From: Lichenostomus cassidix
Taxonomy: Eukaryota; Chordata; Aves; Passeriformes; Meliphagidae
Direction: 5' to 3'
Assembly: GCA_008360975.2 (NCBI GenBank)
Contig: CM039182.1
Span: forward strand, 32,103,566-32,167,565
DNA: 64,000 bases
Shown here: in pieces, positions 51,600 through 63,232 of the stretch
Numbering within the stretch: the first letter of the stretch is position 1
Layout: the number at the start of each line of letters is the position of its first letter
The notes under the pieces: generated by a model
Database searches by the model: none
Told to the model about the DNA's origin: nothing
The model's input: only the letters and a program-made list of their open reading frames with translations
Position numbers and translations under genes: made by a program

Positions 51600-52540
51600 A
51601 AGGGGGAATTCAGAGGAGCATGGTGATGAGTGGTGTTCCCCACGGATCATCACTGTTCCACATCTTTGTCAGCAACATGGACAGTGAGTTTGAGAGCACC
51701 TTCAGTGTGTTTGCCAGTGACACTGAGTTGTGTGGTTCAGTCAACACACTGGAGGGAAGGGATGGCATCCAGAGAGACCTTGACAGGCCTGTACATAACA
51801 AACCTCATAAATTCAACAAGACCAAGTTCTACACCTGGGTTGGGGAAATCTCAAGCACAAGTACAGGCTGGGTGGAGAATGGATCAAGATTAACTCTGGG
51901 GAGAGTGACTTGGGGGACAAGCAACTCAACAAGGGGCAGTGATGTACACCAGGAGCCCAGAGAGCCAAATGGCTCCTGGGCTACATCAAAAGCAATGTGA
52001 CCAGCTGGGCATGGGAGGTGATTCTGTCTCTCTGCTCCATTCTCATGAAACCCCACCTGGAGTGCTGTGTCCAGCTCTGGGGCCCCAGCACAAGATCTGC
52101 TGGAGCAAGTCTAGAGGAGTCCATGAAGATGATCAGTGGGCTGGAGTGATGAAGGCAGGCTGAGAGGGGAAGAGAAGGCTCTGGGGAGACCATACAGCAC
52201 CTTCCAGTACAGAACAGGGGACTTACATGAGAGCCAGAAAGAGACTTTTTAAAAGAGCATGTAGGGATAGGACAAGGGAGAATGGCTTTACACTGAATTT
52301 GGATTTGGATTAGATATAAGGAAGAAATTCTTCACTATGAGGGTGGTGAGGCATTGGAACAGGTTGCCCAGAGAAGCTGGGAGTGTTCCATCCCTGGGAG
52401 TACTCACAGCCAGGCTGGATGGGGCTTGGAGCAACCTGATCTAATGGAAGGTATCCTGGCCCATGGCAGGGGGGGTTGGAATTAGATGACCTTTAAAGTC
52501 CCTTTCAACCCAAAACATTCCATTATCCTATTAAACAAGG
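51600..52540 (+). mobile_element. CR1 LINE, 3' part with ORF2 relic
   Basis: The largest young-type CR1 in the window, about 940 bp in forward orientation. The frame at about 51620-51800 still reads as the end of the reverse transcriptase domain. It has SGVPHGS (the VPQGS motif), FHIFVSNMDSEFEST, and a FASD where the catalytic FADD should be, then LCGSVNTLEGRDGIQRDLD. After about 51,830 the frame drifts. The segment 'ctggagtgctgtgtccagctctggggccccagcac' near 52059 is the ORF2 C-terminus. The 3'UTR ends in 'gatgacctttaaagtccctttcaacccaaaac' and decayed octamers near 52535. It is inactive: 5'-truncated, frameshifted, and with a substituted catalytic aspartate. Confidence 0.95.
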
Positions 52541-53655
52541 GGACAGTGTGACATTTCTTGGAGTGGGAATTGCTTGAAAACAGACCACAGTCCTGCAGCT
52601 CACTTGCCAGGGAACTGTCAAAGCCAATATGGCTCCCAGCCCAGCAGTGAAATGGTGAAAGGCAGCCTAGCAGGGAGCCAAAAGTAAATTTTACACAACT
52701 TCAGGGTAGGTACAATAGATGCAGCCCATCAGTGCCAGTTCAGCTGGCACAGCACCACCAGTCAGTGCTGCCCTGGGCAGCCATGGGTGATTCTCAGGGG
52801 GAAACACTCCCCCCTTTCTGGCTACAGTGTGGTACATCTATTGCCACTGAGATAATTAGACCTAATAGTCTTTATGCTTGCACAAAGTAGGATTTTTGCA
52901 AACCACCCCCATCACCTGCTGTCTGCCTGTGAAAAACAGCCAGTTTGCAAACCTGAACAGTTTTGGTGGTTATATTACTGTAAGTGATGTTAACAGGATC
53001 TGGATGTTACACCTCACCGACCAGGGAGTGGATGGCATATTTTGGCAGATTTGCCCACTTGCTCCAAGATGAAGAGAATGTGATTAGACATTTTTTCTGT
53101 ATTGTTTATAGAAAAGCTTGAAGGGAAATACTTGGAGAGTGCAATGACCTATTAAGTTGCCTGATTTGTGGCTGCAGCTGTTTCCTTTGTGTGAGCACTG
53201 GCAGGACTGGTGATTCATGGGCGGCAAAAGATCACCCTTGCATTTGGTTTGCTGCAAGCTGCTTTTTTGTACCTTCCTCAATCACCTCGGCTTGGGCAGC
53301 TTTGGGGCACCCAGTTGGAGCACCTGAGTGCTGCAGGAGGAGGCAGGGTCATCCTCGAGCTTTTGAAGAGCTGTTTTGTGGCTGCAAAGTACCCATGAGT
53401 GCTGGGAGAAAAAGCAGTGAGATGCCATGTTCCTACTGATCAGGTTAAGCCAAGAGGCCAGAAACATGACAGTTTAAGGAATATGAAGCAAGTGTTTGTG
53501 GTTTTAAATAGGAGTTTGGAAATCTACTTCCAGAAAGGGTGGAGGGCACCAGCCTGTGTATCCTGAGCATCACTGCTTAGGCACAGCTCCCACAGAGAAA
53601 AAAGTGGGGTGCAGGTGGGAGAACTCAGGCAGAACTTGGCTCTGAGGTTTTCAGA
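52541..53655. other. intergenic, no gene seen
   Basis: Unique sequence with moderately higher GC than the average. No gene, RNA or repeat family was recognised. Confidence 0.5.
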
Positions 53656-53711
53656 GTGCCAGACTGATACTTACACACCTCTGGTGCCAGACTGATACTT
53701 ACACACCTCTG
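53656..53711 (+). repeat. perfect 28-bp tandem duplication
   Basis: Two identical 28-bp units, 53656-53683 and 53684-53711, starting GTGCCAGACTG. With no mismatches this is likely a young replication-slippage event or a variable-number locus. Confidence 0.95.
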
Positions 53712-55796
53712 GTATGCTTTTTATGCAAAACAATGAACATTATGTACTAAGCACTGTCATTGCTGGAAACTCTTGTAAATGGTGGGGCTGCACTCCCATA
53801 CTGAACGGCAGAGGATGTAGGTGACTTACAAGGACATCTATAGGATGGCAATCTTTAGATAATTTCTGGAACACAACCTAAAAAATGCTAAAGTACTTCA
53901 GGCAAATTATAACACCCACCTTACATTTTAATGCCACCTTAAGCTGTATTCTGCATCAGTCAGCTGTGGGAGGAGATGACATAAACAGACAATTAATGTT
54001 TCTTTTCACTTGCAAGTTAAGATTGAAAAATGTGGTCACTGAGCTGTCTTTCTGTGACATTTTCTTAACAGCTCTACACTTTGCAGAGAAGTTTCTGTAA
54101 GTCCCAGTGCTAGAGCTGTGCCATAAGCAAATTGGGGAGCCCCTCCACTGCACTGCGTGGCCCATCAGCATCCATGACCACCACATGTATTTCCACTGAC
54201 TGCAAAACTGCCTTCTTGCTGTCTGGGGCCACATTTTGCCAGTCGTGGTGGGAGAAGTGTTTCAGAGGGGGTGGAGAAGGGTTCACAATTCCCTGGCTGG
54301 AATCCAAACAGGGTTCTTTTGGGGCAGCCCTGCACTCAGCTACACCCAGAGCTGGATGGGGAGAGAAGACCTCTGTAGCATCAGGAAGCTGTGAGAGCTG
54401 GTAGTTGCACCATTTTGACACACCCTTTGGGTCTGTTTAAGCTGTGGTTGTACTTGAAGTATTCTATAAGCACAAATAAGAATCTGTGATTGAACACTTG
54501 ATTGTGCAATGTTTTCTGGAACAAACCACACCCTCTCCCTGGTGCCCATCATGGCACAGACTCAGCTGCCTGGAAACTCTGGGTTGTCTTCTACTCACCA
54601 CTGTATGCCAGGCACCTTGTAGTGAGTTACACTGGTGATTTTAGTTCTTTGAGCAGAATTCTTTAAAACAGTTTTGGGTTCCACAGGTGTAATCTGCTCT
54701 GTCAGCAGTGACTCTGTGGGTACTGATGAGCTGAGCTCAAGATATGCTTTCTTACAGGAGGTGGGTGGTGGGGAAAAAAGGATCTGTCTTTTATAAATAT
54801 ATTTGGATAACAACTGCATTTACCCAAATCGCCCTCATGTCCGTTCCCACTCCCTCCTGAAGACGAGAGTGTTAATAAAAGGAAGTCTGCTTTTTTATTG
54901 TTATTGGGATAACCAGATCCCTGACTTTTCAATCATAGTTCAGATTCTTTTCTAAATGTCATACATTGAGTGTGATTGACTTTCTGCCAGAATTTTATTA
55001 GATAATTGGCACAGCACTACTCCCATCAGTGAGCCACCATGGGGAAAATGATGCGAAGGAAGGAAAAAATAGGAAGATGGAAGAAACAAATAGGAAGAAA
55101 AGACAACTGAAGTATCAAACAAAAAGGCAGGGTTTTTTTATAAAAGGAGTGTGAATCACAGCCCAGCATCGGTTTTACAGCTCAGTTTCACTCAGTTAAA
55201 CAAGCCTTCATGTGTGATTTTGGTCTGATTTAGTTATCCTACTGCAGTCTCCCCTGTATATAGTCTCCTTTTTATTTAAAGCACACTTATTTCCAGCCAT
55301 GGATTTCTGACCTAAACCTGAATCAGCACGATTTCGATAAAATCTATCCACAAATCACTAATTATATCTCCCGCAGCCTGGGTGTGTGCTGATAGCACAA
55401 TCAAGAAACTCTGTGTCTCCACAAACCAGGTTCCCCAGTGTCCTTGACAGAACTGGGGCAAGCTGCTTCCCACAGTTTGTGCTATTTCAGCTAAATTTCG
55501 TGGCAGGAGAGGGATAGACGATCACGCTGCAGTGAGGTAAAGCAGGGTGTGGGCTTGCAGCATGTCAGACCCCCTGCAGCAGTGCTCTGGCTGGGTGTTT
55601 ATGGCTGTACAGCCCAAGGAAAACACCCAGCAGCCTCCTTGCATGGGTATGAATGTGCCTAAAGGTGGTTACCAGGCACCCACTGGTGTCCCCAGGGCAC
55701 AGCAATTGCTCAGCTGCCAGTAACCAAAGCTGCTCCTTTCTGACTGGAACAGAAGCACTTTGGAAAGATTTGTTCTCGTTGAGTTGTAAAAATTTT

Positions 55797-55912
55797 CCAC
55801 AAAAAAATCCTCACTCTCCCCCGCAAAACCACAGACAAAGAAACAAAAAAACCAAACCAAACCAAGCCAAACAACCAACCAAACAAATAAAAGCCAAACC
55901 CCAAAACTAACA
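55797..55912. repeat. A/C low-complexity tract
   Basis: About 115 bp with ACCAA, CCAAAC and AAGCC words (an accaa-type pentamer locally repeated near 55852-55866) and almost no T. Same composition as the tracts at 16.2, 18.7 and 34.5 kb. Confidence 0.82.
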
Positions 55913-56358
55913 GAGGGTTTTGCAGCAACCCAGGTGTCAGAGGTGAAGTAGCCTGAAAATAATGGAATGAATCCATGTAAACAAGCTTGATAACTCCCTT
56001 TAACATTGCTGTAAACAGGTATCATAACCCCATAGTGAAGGGTGGGGTTCCCTTCCCACTAGAGTCAACCAAGACGATACCAAACCAGAAGGCTGCAAAC
56101 ACAGACAGCCACATATTGATCAGAGCACAAGAAAAAGAAAACCTGGCTTATTTCTGCTAATGAAGCCATTAGTCATACTATCAGAAATAGTGTTTACAAA
56201 GCCAAAAGTCTAATTTTGGAGGAAGCAGAATTTCTTAAAGGGTGGAAAGGCAAATCACAAGCCTTATGGTGATCACATAACTTGACTACATATAGAACTG
56301 TGTAACTCCCTTTGACATGAGAAATGTTCATCCAATACTGATTGTTCAGCTGTGCTTT

Positions 56359-56425
56359 GTGTGTGTGTGTATGTACAGGTGTGCTAGCATGGACTGTGTC
56401 TGCAGCCAGGCACACACACACACAC
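56359..56425. repeat. opposed (GT)n and (CA)n repeats
   Basis: A (GT)6 run at about 56359-56370 and a (CA)7-8 run at 56411-56425 lie about 40 bp apart. They are complementary, so the transcript or single strand could pair into a stem. The pair is followed by a short ATGC repeat near 56431. Confidence 0.85.
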
Positions 56426-56683
56426 AGAGGCATGCATGCATGTAAATTTTATTTTATTGGCATTTCAGGGGCATATGCTTTTGCTTCTGTTTGGTCTTGC
56501 AGTCTTGCTTCTGGTCTTGCTTGCTTTAGGATAAGCAGCCAAATGCTGCCATTCCCCTCCTCCAGGTGCAGGAGAGGAGGTCTTGTCTGGCAGCAGAAAG
56601 CAATGGGAAAAATATTCAGCAGTTCTGAAGAGAAGCTAGAAAAAGTGGCCTGCTTTCAGCAGTTCTGCACTTCATGAACCAAC

Positions 56684-56970
56684 CTTCCTTCCTTCCTTCC
56701 TTCCTTCCTTCCTTCCTTCCTTCCTTCCTTCCTTCCTTCCTTCCTTCCTTCCTTCCTTCCTTCCTTCCTTCCTTCCTTCCTTCCTTCCTTCCTTCCTTCC
56801 TTCCTTCCTTCCTTCCTTCCTTCCTTCCTTCCTTCCTTCCTTCCTTCCTTCCTTCCTTCCTTCCTTCCTTCCTTCCTTCCTTCCTTCCTCCCTTCCTCCC
56901 TTCCTCCCTTCCTCCCTTCCTCCCTTCCTCCCTTCCTCCCTTCCTCCCTCCCTCCCTCCCTCCCTCCCTT
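56684..56970 (+). repeat. compound (TTCC)n microsatellite
   Basis: About 287 bp in three ordered zones: pure TTCC (about 51 units, 56684-56888), the 8-mer TTCCTCCC (about seven units to 56948), then pure TCCC to about 56968. The strand is wholly pyrimidine, a mirror-type polypurine/polypyrimidine tract able to form triplex (H-) DNA. Translation gives a Leu-Pro-Ser-Phe repeat that is not a gene. Assembled length may differ from the true allele. Confidence 0.98.
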
Positions 56971-58790
56971 TCCCCTTAGGTGTACCCTCTTAAATTCTAT
57001 TTTATATTCTTCAGCTTTAAATAATTGAGTATCTGGGTTTTGGGGAAGGGGGGGAAGGCAAGGAGGATATTCATAATAAATAGGAAAAAGTATTAATCAC
57101 ATTATTCTAGAAAGTCAGACCATAGATCTTAATATTTTCAAAGATCATTTAATCATTTTGTTCCTTTCCCCCTGAAGGGAATCAGATTACCAACTACTTC
57201 ACTGCATCCTAGGGCTGTACAGCTTTTTGTCACTCTCTTTATGGTTAACCTTATTGTCATAGTATGGATTTTTAACAAAAATATCCTTTCTGCCTTACTT
57301 AACTTTGATATGCCACAGAGCCATATAACTATAGCTATCTTTAGATCGTTGTCTAATCTTAGTATTTGAAATTGAGTTACTATGTCTAATCAGTTTTTCC
57401 CAGAAGTGCCTTACTAAAGCCATGGAAGACTTCATTAAGACACCCACCTGACTTCAGATTTGCCTCCTGCAGGCTCCTCTCAACCCCAAAATTACCAACA
57501 GTATTTTGAAAGAAACCAGTACTGACAGCTGCCTTTCCTCTCCTTCTCCCCATCCCTCTCCAAAGAGGAAGACAGGCTCAGACCTGTCCTCTGAGGTGTG
57601 GCAGAGCCTGGGCAAATGGAGGGGCTGTGTGCAGTGTCCAGCCTCTGTGCCACGGCTTTTCCCTGAGCTGCTGCAGCCTCCCCTTCCTTTCCTTGCCCTC
57701 ATGCATGCACACATGCTGGCCTGTCAGGAACTGCTAACCTGGGTCGTGCATAAGCACGAGGGTCACTTTTCTTCATCTGGTGGTGGATGGTAAGCACACA
57801 GGCTTGCAAAGAGTTTTGCCAGATGAGATCCATGGCCTTTCCAGGCTGGAGCCCCTCAGGCAGAGTGTGCCCCAACAGGAGGTATTTCAATGGCACCACG
57901 GCCACTGTCTGGTGTCAGTCTGTCAGTCTGGCCCTGGGTGTTCATGTGCCCTTTATGACCACTGCTTCATCCATGGTGATCTCTTCTGGCTCAGGTCCAG
58001 CCCTGGGCTTTTCCCCCAGGGCTCTCCTAGAGCAAGGCTGCACCCATGACCAGCAGTTTCTTTAGCCCTGCGATGTTCCTGGTGCAGAGCTGATGTTCTG
58101 CAGCACAGGAGCAGAAAACGGCACATCGCTCCATCATTCCAGCTTTAGAGAGGCAATTATGTCAATCCTTGTGAGTGCCTACTGTGTCATTACCATCCTA
58201 AGCTTTGTTTTGGCGTTCTCTTTCAAGGGACATCTAATTAGGAGTAACAAACTTGTACACCAGACAAAGGTATTGCATCAGTTCATCAATTTGTAAACAT
58301 TTCTGATTGGAGTATGTAGTGCTTTATGAAATGCTGGTAATTAAGTCCAGATAGTAATCCCTCCAGCCTTTCAGAACAATCAAGCAAAATGTTAATTAAA
58401 CAATCAGTGTCCTCTGTGTAGAAAAAAAGTAGTTCAGGTCACGATAATTAATTATCTTTTGCTCTATTCCCCAAGCAGTTTTTATGACTTTGGTCTGTGA
58501 ATATTAAAAATAATGTGGTGATGAGAGACCAGATGGCTAAGGTTGAAAATGGCATGTGTTGCTTTTCACTTGAGGATTATGAGCTTCATTCAGATGTTGC
58601 AGCTTTTGATGGCTGTTGAATTGCCTAAATGAAATGAGTTGGTGAACCACAAAATTACCCCAGAACAGGCCATAATTTGCACCAGTGAGGAAGAATTCCT
58701 AAGGCTAAGAAGGATTTGAAGAGGTTTATATCTGATTACATTTGGCTTTAATTAATGATTCAAGACACTATCTTATTTAGGGAGTATTTT

Positions 58791-58850
58791 ATACACACAC
58801 ACACACACACACATATATATGTGTGTGTGTGCGTGCATATATTTATATAT
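58791..58850. repeat. (CA)n(TA)n(TG)n palindromic repeat
   Basis: About ten CA units, four to five TA units and six TG units follow one another, then an AT-rich TATA run. CA and TG blocks are reverse complements, so the whole can extrude as a hairpin or cruciform. It is typical of a mutable dinucleotide locus. Confidence 0.95.
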
Positions 58851-59961
58851 AAACGATAATTATATTATTCCTAAGAAAATATAGTAATTGGAATATTTAT
58901 ATTATGCCTAATTTTTCTAATTATTTTCTAATGATTTTTAAATGATCCATAATAATTTTAGATTGCTCATTTTAGTTATTTTAAATTTTTCCTATTATTT
59001 TAGGACAAATAACAATCTTGATTTCCAAGTTGGACTAATCTGGTGGAAAGGCTTCACTGATGTCTGTGAATTTTGGATCAAGCCTTTAGAAAGTAGTATA
59101 AATTACACAGATTATGAATGTTTGTTTGTTCCTTAACCAACAAAACATATCAGATCCCTTGCCTTTTACAGGAATTAGATGTATTTGTGGAGGTATTTTT
59201 CTATTTGTAATCTTGTCTTCTGGGAGCTTCAGTTTCTAATGCAGAGTCCTCAGTACTTTGTAGGAAAAGTGTGTTTAAAAAGTAGAAATAAAAAGTGGAA
59301 TAAAGTACTCTCATGCAAACAGTGTCAAAATTGGGTTTTATAAAAGGGGGAACAGGGCAGTGAAACACAATTTTATGCCCAGGCTAAGCCCCTTCATTAT
59401 TGAAAAGAATAAGGTAACTCCAATTCCATTTTACCTTCTTGTTGCACTCCTACCTTTGTAAGCATCCCTGCAACTAAAGCATTTTGTGTTTTATTGAAAA
59501 TTCTGGGAAGGCTCTTTTGTGTTGCAAATTAACTTTAATGTCCCTTCCATCTTTTTTTGTTTTTGTTAGGCTTAAAGCCTGTGTTCTGAATGGGGGTTTA
59601 GGTGAAATTCGAGGTTCCTTATTCTGTACTCCCACTACAATTACTTCTAATAGAAGAAGAAAGGAAACTAAATTGCTCCAAGGCAATTCCTTAGCCCTTT
59701 GCTGAGTGGTTGCTCTACTGAGTGGGTCATACTGCATCTAAAGGGACCCTGGGATAAGCCCTTCCCCTGCCATTATAGGAACCTTTTCCAAAGACCTATG
59801 CAAGGAAAAGCATTTGAGAAACATCATTCTCCCTTGTCCTTTCCAACCTGCATTGTTCTGTGGTAGCATGAAATGTATTTAAATACTGATGATGGCATGT
59901 GCATGTTTCAGGGATGCTTGAAGAGAGGCTTGTTGGTCACTGCAGGGGGTCTGGTTGGTCA

Positions 59962-60000
59962 CTGCTTCTTCTAACAAGGCCTTCTTGTTAGAAGAAGCAG
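59962..60000. repeat. perfect 17-bp-stem hairpin
   Basis: The arm starting CTGCTTCTTC (59962-59978) is exactly reverse-complementary to 59984-60000, with a 5-nt loop GCCTT. It directly follows two imperfect copies of 'ttggtcactgc' (near 59931 and 59955). No T-run follows, and the stem is too short for a typical miRNA precursor. A recent template-switch or fold-back origin is plausible. Confidence 0.97.
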
Positions 60001-60880
60001 AAATGTATTGATTGAAGGTCTGAAATGCAGGTTTGAGGTCTGAAGTACACTGGAGGTAGGTCCCAGTTCATTGCTGCTTCCAAGCCAGCACCCTGAAGAA
60101 GTTTACTCTAGAGCTGGCAGCTGAAAACAAAACACCATTGCTGGACCTGTATGTTTCCTCTGAGAAGCTGTGGCATGTCCTTCACAGTAAATACTGCACA
60201 AAAAAGTCAGAGATTGGTAACAGCAAATGTTTAAATAATTTTTCTGCTCTCATGTGAGTAATTCCAACAGGTAGTCTGCACAGTAATAACAGAGGAGAAC
60301 TAAATGGTGTATCTATTTGTCTGCTTTGGTTTTAGATGATAATCACGGTTATGAAAAAAAAAATGGAGGAAAACTAAAGAAAGCTGCTTTTTGTACAAAT
60401 AAACAGTGATTAATAAATATTAGAGATTCGAAAAACTGTGTTTTCCTGTTTGTAAGACCACCATGCTCCTATCACTTTGGAAAGCCTTTCAGACTGAGAC
60501 TCACAAGGTGTAATTAAGAACTTAAATGAGTTGCTTAAATGAAGAACATCATCACAGAAAGTCCTTTTCACTTAAAGACCATCTCCTACTTTGGAGCTGC
60601 CACCCGCTTTATGGGTCAGATGGTGATCAAGGATCTGATGATAAGGAAAGTGATTCCTGGCCTCTGACTCTGGAAACTTCAATTTCCCCCCCTATAAAAG
60701 GGAAATGAGGGTGTTTTTCTCTATATCATGGAGTTTTTGTGAGACTTGACATTTGTGAGGCATATCTGAGCACCTCAGGTCATTCTGTATTGATTATATG
60801 ATTCTCTACTTAATCCATGACATTTATATATAAATTTATAGATGTAATACTACTTCTTTTCTCCCAGGGCTGATATTTAA

Positions 60881-60992
60881 AATCATAGAACCCTAGAATG
60901 CTTTGGGTTGGAAGGGTTCTTAAAAATGTCATCCAGTTCCAACACCCCCTGCCATGGGCAGGGATGCCACCCACAAGACCATGTTGTTCAAA
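60881..60992 (-). mobile_element. CR1 LINE 3' end (minus)
   Basis: A short reverse-oriented CR1 tail: 'aatcatagaaccctagaatgctttgggttggaagg', then 'gtcatccagttccaac', then 'ctgccatgggcagggatgcc'. It stops about 110 bp into the element. Confidence 0.95.
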
Positions 60993-62847
60993 TTCAGTAT
61001 ATTACAAATAGCAACCCTTCATACAAAATTAGCACATCCATAAATTCCATAATTCTGCTTTGACTGTTTTGTTTCTTCTTCCTTTACGGGCAGAGAACCA
61101 GCAATGCACAGTACCTTTGTGATTTTATGATGAGATGTTTTACCTGGTGCTAGGTCACAGGACTACCACGTTTTCTTCTTGAAAAATGTCCAGTCAACAC
61201 AAATGCTAATTTTCTCAACAGGAATTTAAAATGCACATGTAATTTTGCAGCTTCATATATTATGTAAAACCTGTCATTTCTCAATCTGTGATACACTGGT
61301 GATGTCTGATGGATACAGAGCACTTGTTATTTCTTATATGGAGCTCTGCCTAGTCAGCAATGGCAGCTCATCAAATGGCTGCTGTAGAAGGATCACCTTG
61401 TCTTGGGTAGATAAGCCTTCAGGGCAAACAAAACTTGGGTGCCAATCTCTCAGATATTTCTGCAATCTAGCAGGTGGCCAGTGCTCAAAGCCTGGCCTTC
61501 TTTGCTCGTTAAAATTGAGATGGTTTTGGTCACTCCAAAGTAGGGTAGCAGCCCTTTGAGACCTGCACACACAGCTGGATGAGGGAGCTCCCAGTTCAGT
61601 CCAGAAGTTGAATCTGGCTACAACTATCAATCCTCCCAGAAAATGGTGTACAACTAATTCAAGTACTGTTAACTAGGAAGAAATTTTGAGGCAAACAGCC
61701 TGTTCACTGGCAGTTTCCACACAGAAAAATAACTCAGAAGAAAGGCATTTCCAGTATTGGGTTAAGCAGATCCCTTTGCAAGAGATAAACCAGACCTATA
61801 TTTCTGTTGTGAGATATATATGCCTTCAGTAACAACCACTAAAGACCAGATTATTTTTTGCTGTTTTCACAGTATCCATAAAGCTGGCTTCATACCTATC
61901 TCTCATGCTCTGGTTGTGAGTACATTCAGCAGAGTATGCCTGATACTGTCTGATGGGGAGAGGTATGGCCATGTCTGTTCTTAAAGGTTTCCATAGAACG
62001 AGAGTTTTTTTCCCCTCCATATTCTTCTGCTGCACTTCTGATTCTATTGTCAGTAGAATGGTCTTAGGATTCTTCAGCCTTCAAGGATTTCTTTTGCAAT
62101 GGCCTTTCTGAAAGTGACTTCACAGCTCAGTCAGTTTTAAGGGTTAAATTCTTTTCAAGCATCAAATCACTTCGAAGAACTCATCATGACACTACAGAAG
62201 TCAGAGGCTATTGGGTGTCTCTCAATACATGCTATGGAAATGTTCATCCTCTGATGAAAGCCAGAACTATCTTTAAAGCCAGTACAGAAACCTAGGGCTG
62301 TCCATGATCCTGTAGTGCAGCCTGTTTTCTTCCCACAGCTATGGGTAGCAATGGGAGATATGAAGTCTCTATGAAAGAGACCCTAGCTATGTTTAGCCAC
62401 CTGTGGTCTTTGTTCCTGGCAATTATAGCCATGAATCCTAGTATGACACCAAATATTTGAATGCCTCTGGGGAATGGGTTTTTCTCTTCTTATGGTGCCA
62501 CCAGATTTGTGCTAGTAAAATCAGGCCACACTGATCAATCTTGTTGCCACCGACACTCACAAGGACACAGCATGTGCAAGGTTCCCTTCCCAAACCTTCT
62601 ACCAGGCTCTGTTTCTGCTCCCAGGGCCTCAAGTACCTCTGTTGCTCTGTAGGGGCCTCTGTCATGTTCGTGGCTGGCATTTCTATGGGTCATTTCTACT
62701 CAGGCCTGGAAGGGTGGAAATGGACAAAACACCAGAGTCTGAAGGCATTGCTGGGTTTCTTCACATCTTCTTCCCAAGCACCAAGAGAAACTCAGAATCA
62801 CATGTGTGTGTGTGCTGTAGATTCTAGAGGTAAGTCAAATAAAGAGC
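60993..62847. other. intergenic, no gene seen
   Basis: Unique AT-rich sequence. Frames of up to 127 codons (62541-62924, partly in the next CR1) show no domain. Confidence 0.5.
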
Positions 62848-63232
62848 AGCTGGGGGAGCTGTCGGTGTTCTGCCTGAAGAAAAGGAGACTCGGGAGTGAC
62901 CTTATCCTCTCAACAACCACCTGAAAGGAGGCTGTAGTGAGGTGGGGTCAGCCTCTTCTCCCAGGCAACCAGTTATGGGACAAAAGGATATCACCTCAAG
63001 CGGTGCCAGGTGAGAGGCAGGCTGGAGAATGAAGAAGAATTTCTTTATGGAAAGAGTTGTTAAATACTGGAATGGAATGCCCAAGGAGGTGGTGGAGTCA
63101 CCATCCCTGGAAGTGTTCAAGAAATGACTTGGATATGGCATTTAGTGCCAAGGTCTAGTTGACAAGATGGTGATTGGTCAAAGGTTGGACTCCATGGTCT
63201 TGGAGGCCTTTTCTAACCTGACTGATTCTGTG
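62848..63232 (+). mobile_element. CR1 LINE 3' end
   Basis: A forward-oriented CR1 tail of a different subfamily from the copy at 51.6 kb. It shows 'ctgaaaggaggctgtagtgaggtgggg', 'cctcttctcccaggcaacca', 'aatgcccaaggaggtggtggagtcaccatccctgg' and 'tggacttccatggtcttggaggcc'-type 3' sequence. It ends 'ttctaacctgactgattctgtga'. The frame is destroyed. Confidence 0.95.

Larger units (their letters stand above)
53712..56683. other. intergenic, no gene seen
   Basis: Unique DNA apart from the A/C-rich tract at 55.8 kb and paired GT/CA repeats near 56.36-56.43 kb. No gene was recognised. Confidence 0.5.
56975..60880. other. intergenic, no gene seen
   Basis: AT-rich DNA around the simple repeats listed separately. 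The block 58130-58480 has clustered homeodomain-like cores and is a candidate conserved element. No exon or RNA gene was recognised. Confidence 0.5.

Noticed and set aside
56674..56979. 101-codon Leu-Pro-Ser-Phe repeat protein
   Set aside because: It is purely a translation of the TTCC microsatellite.
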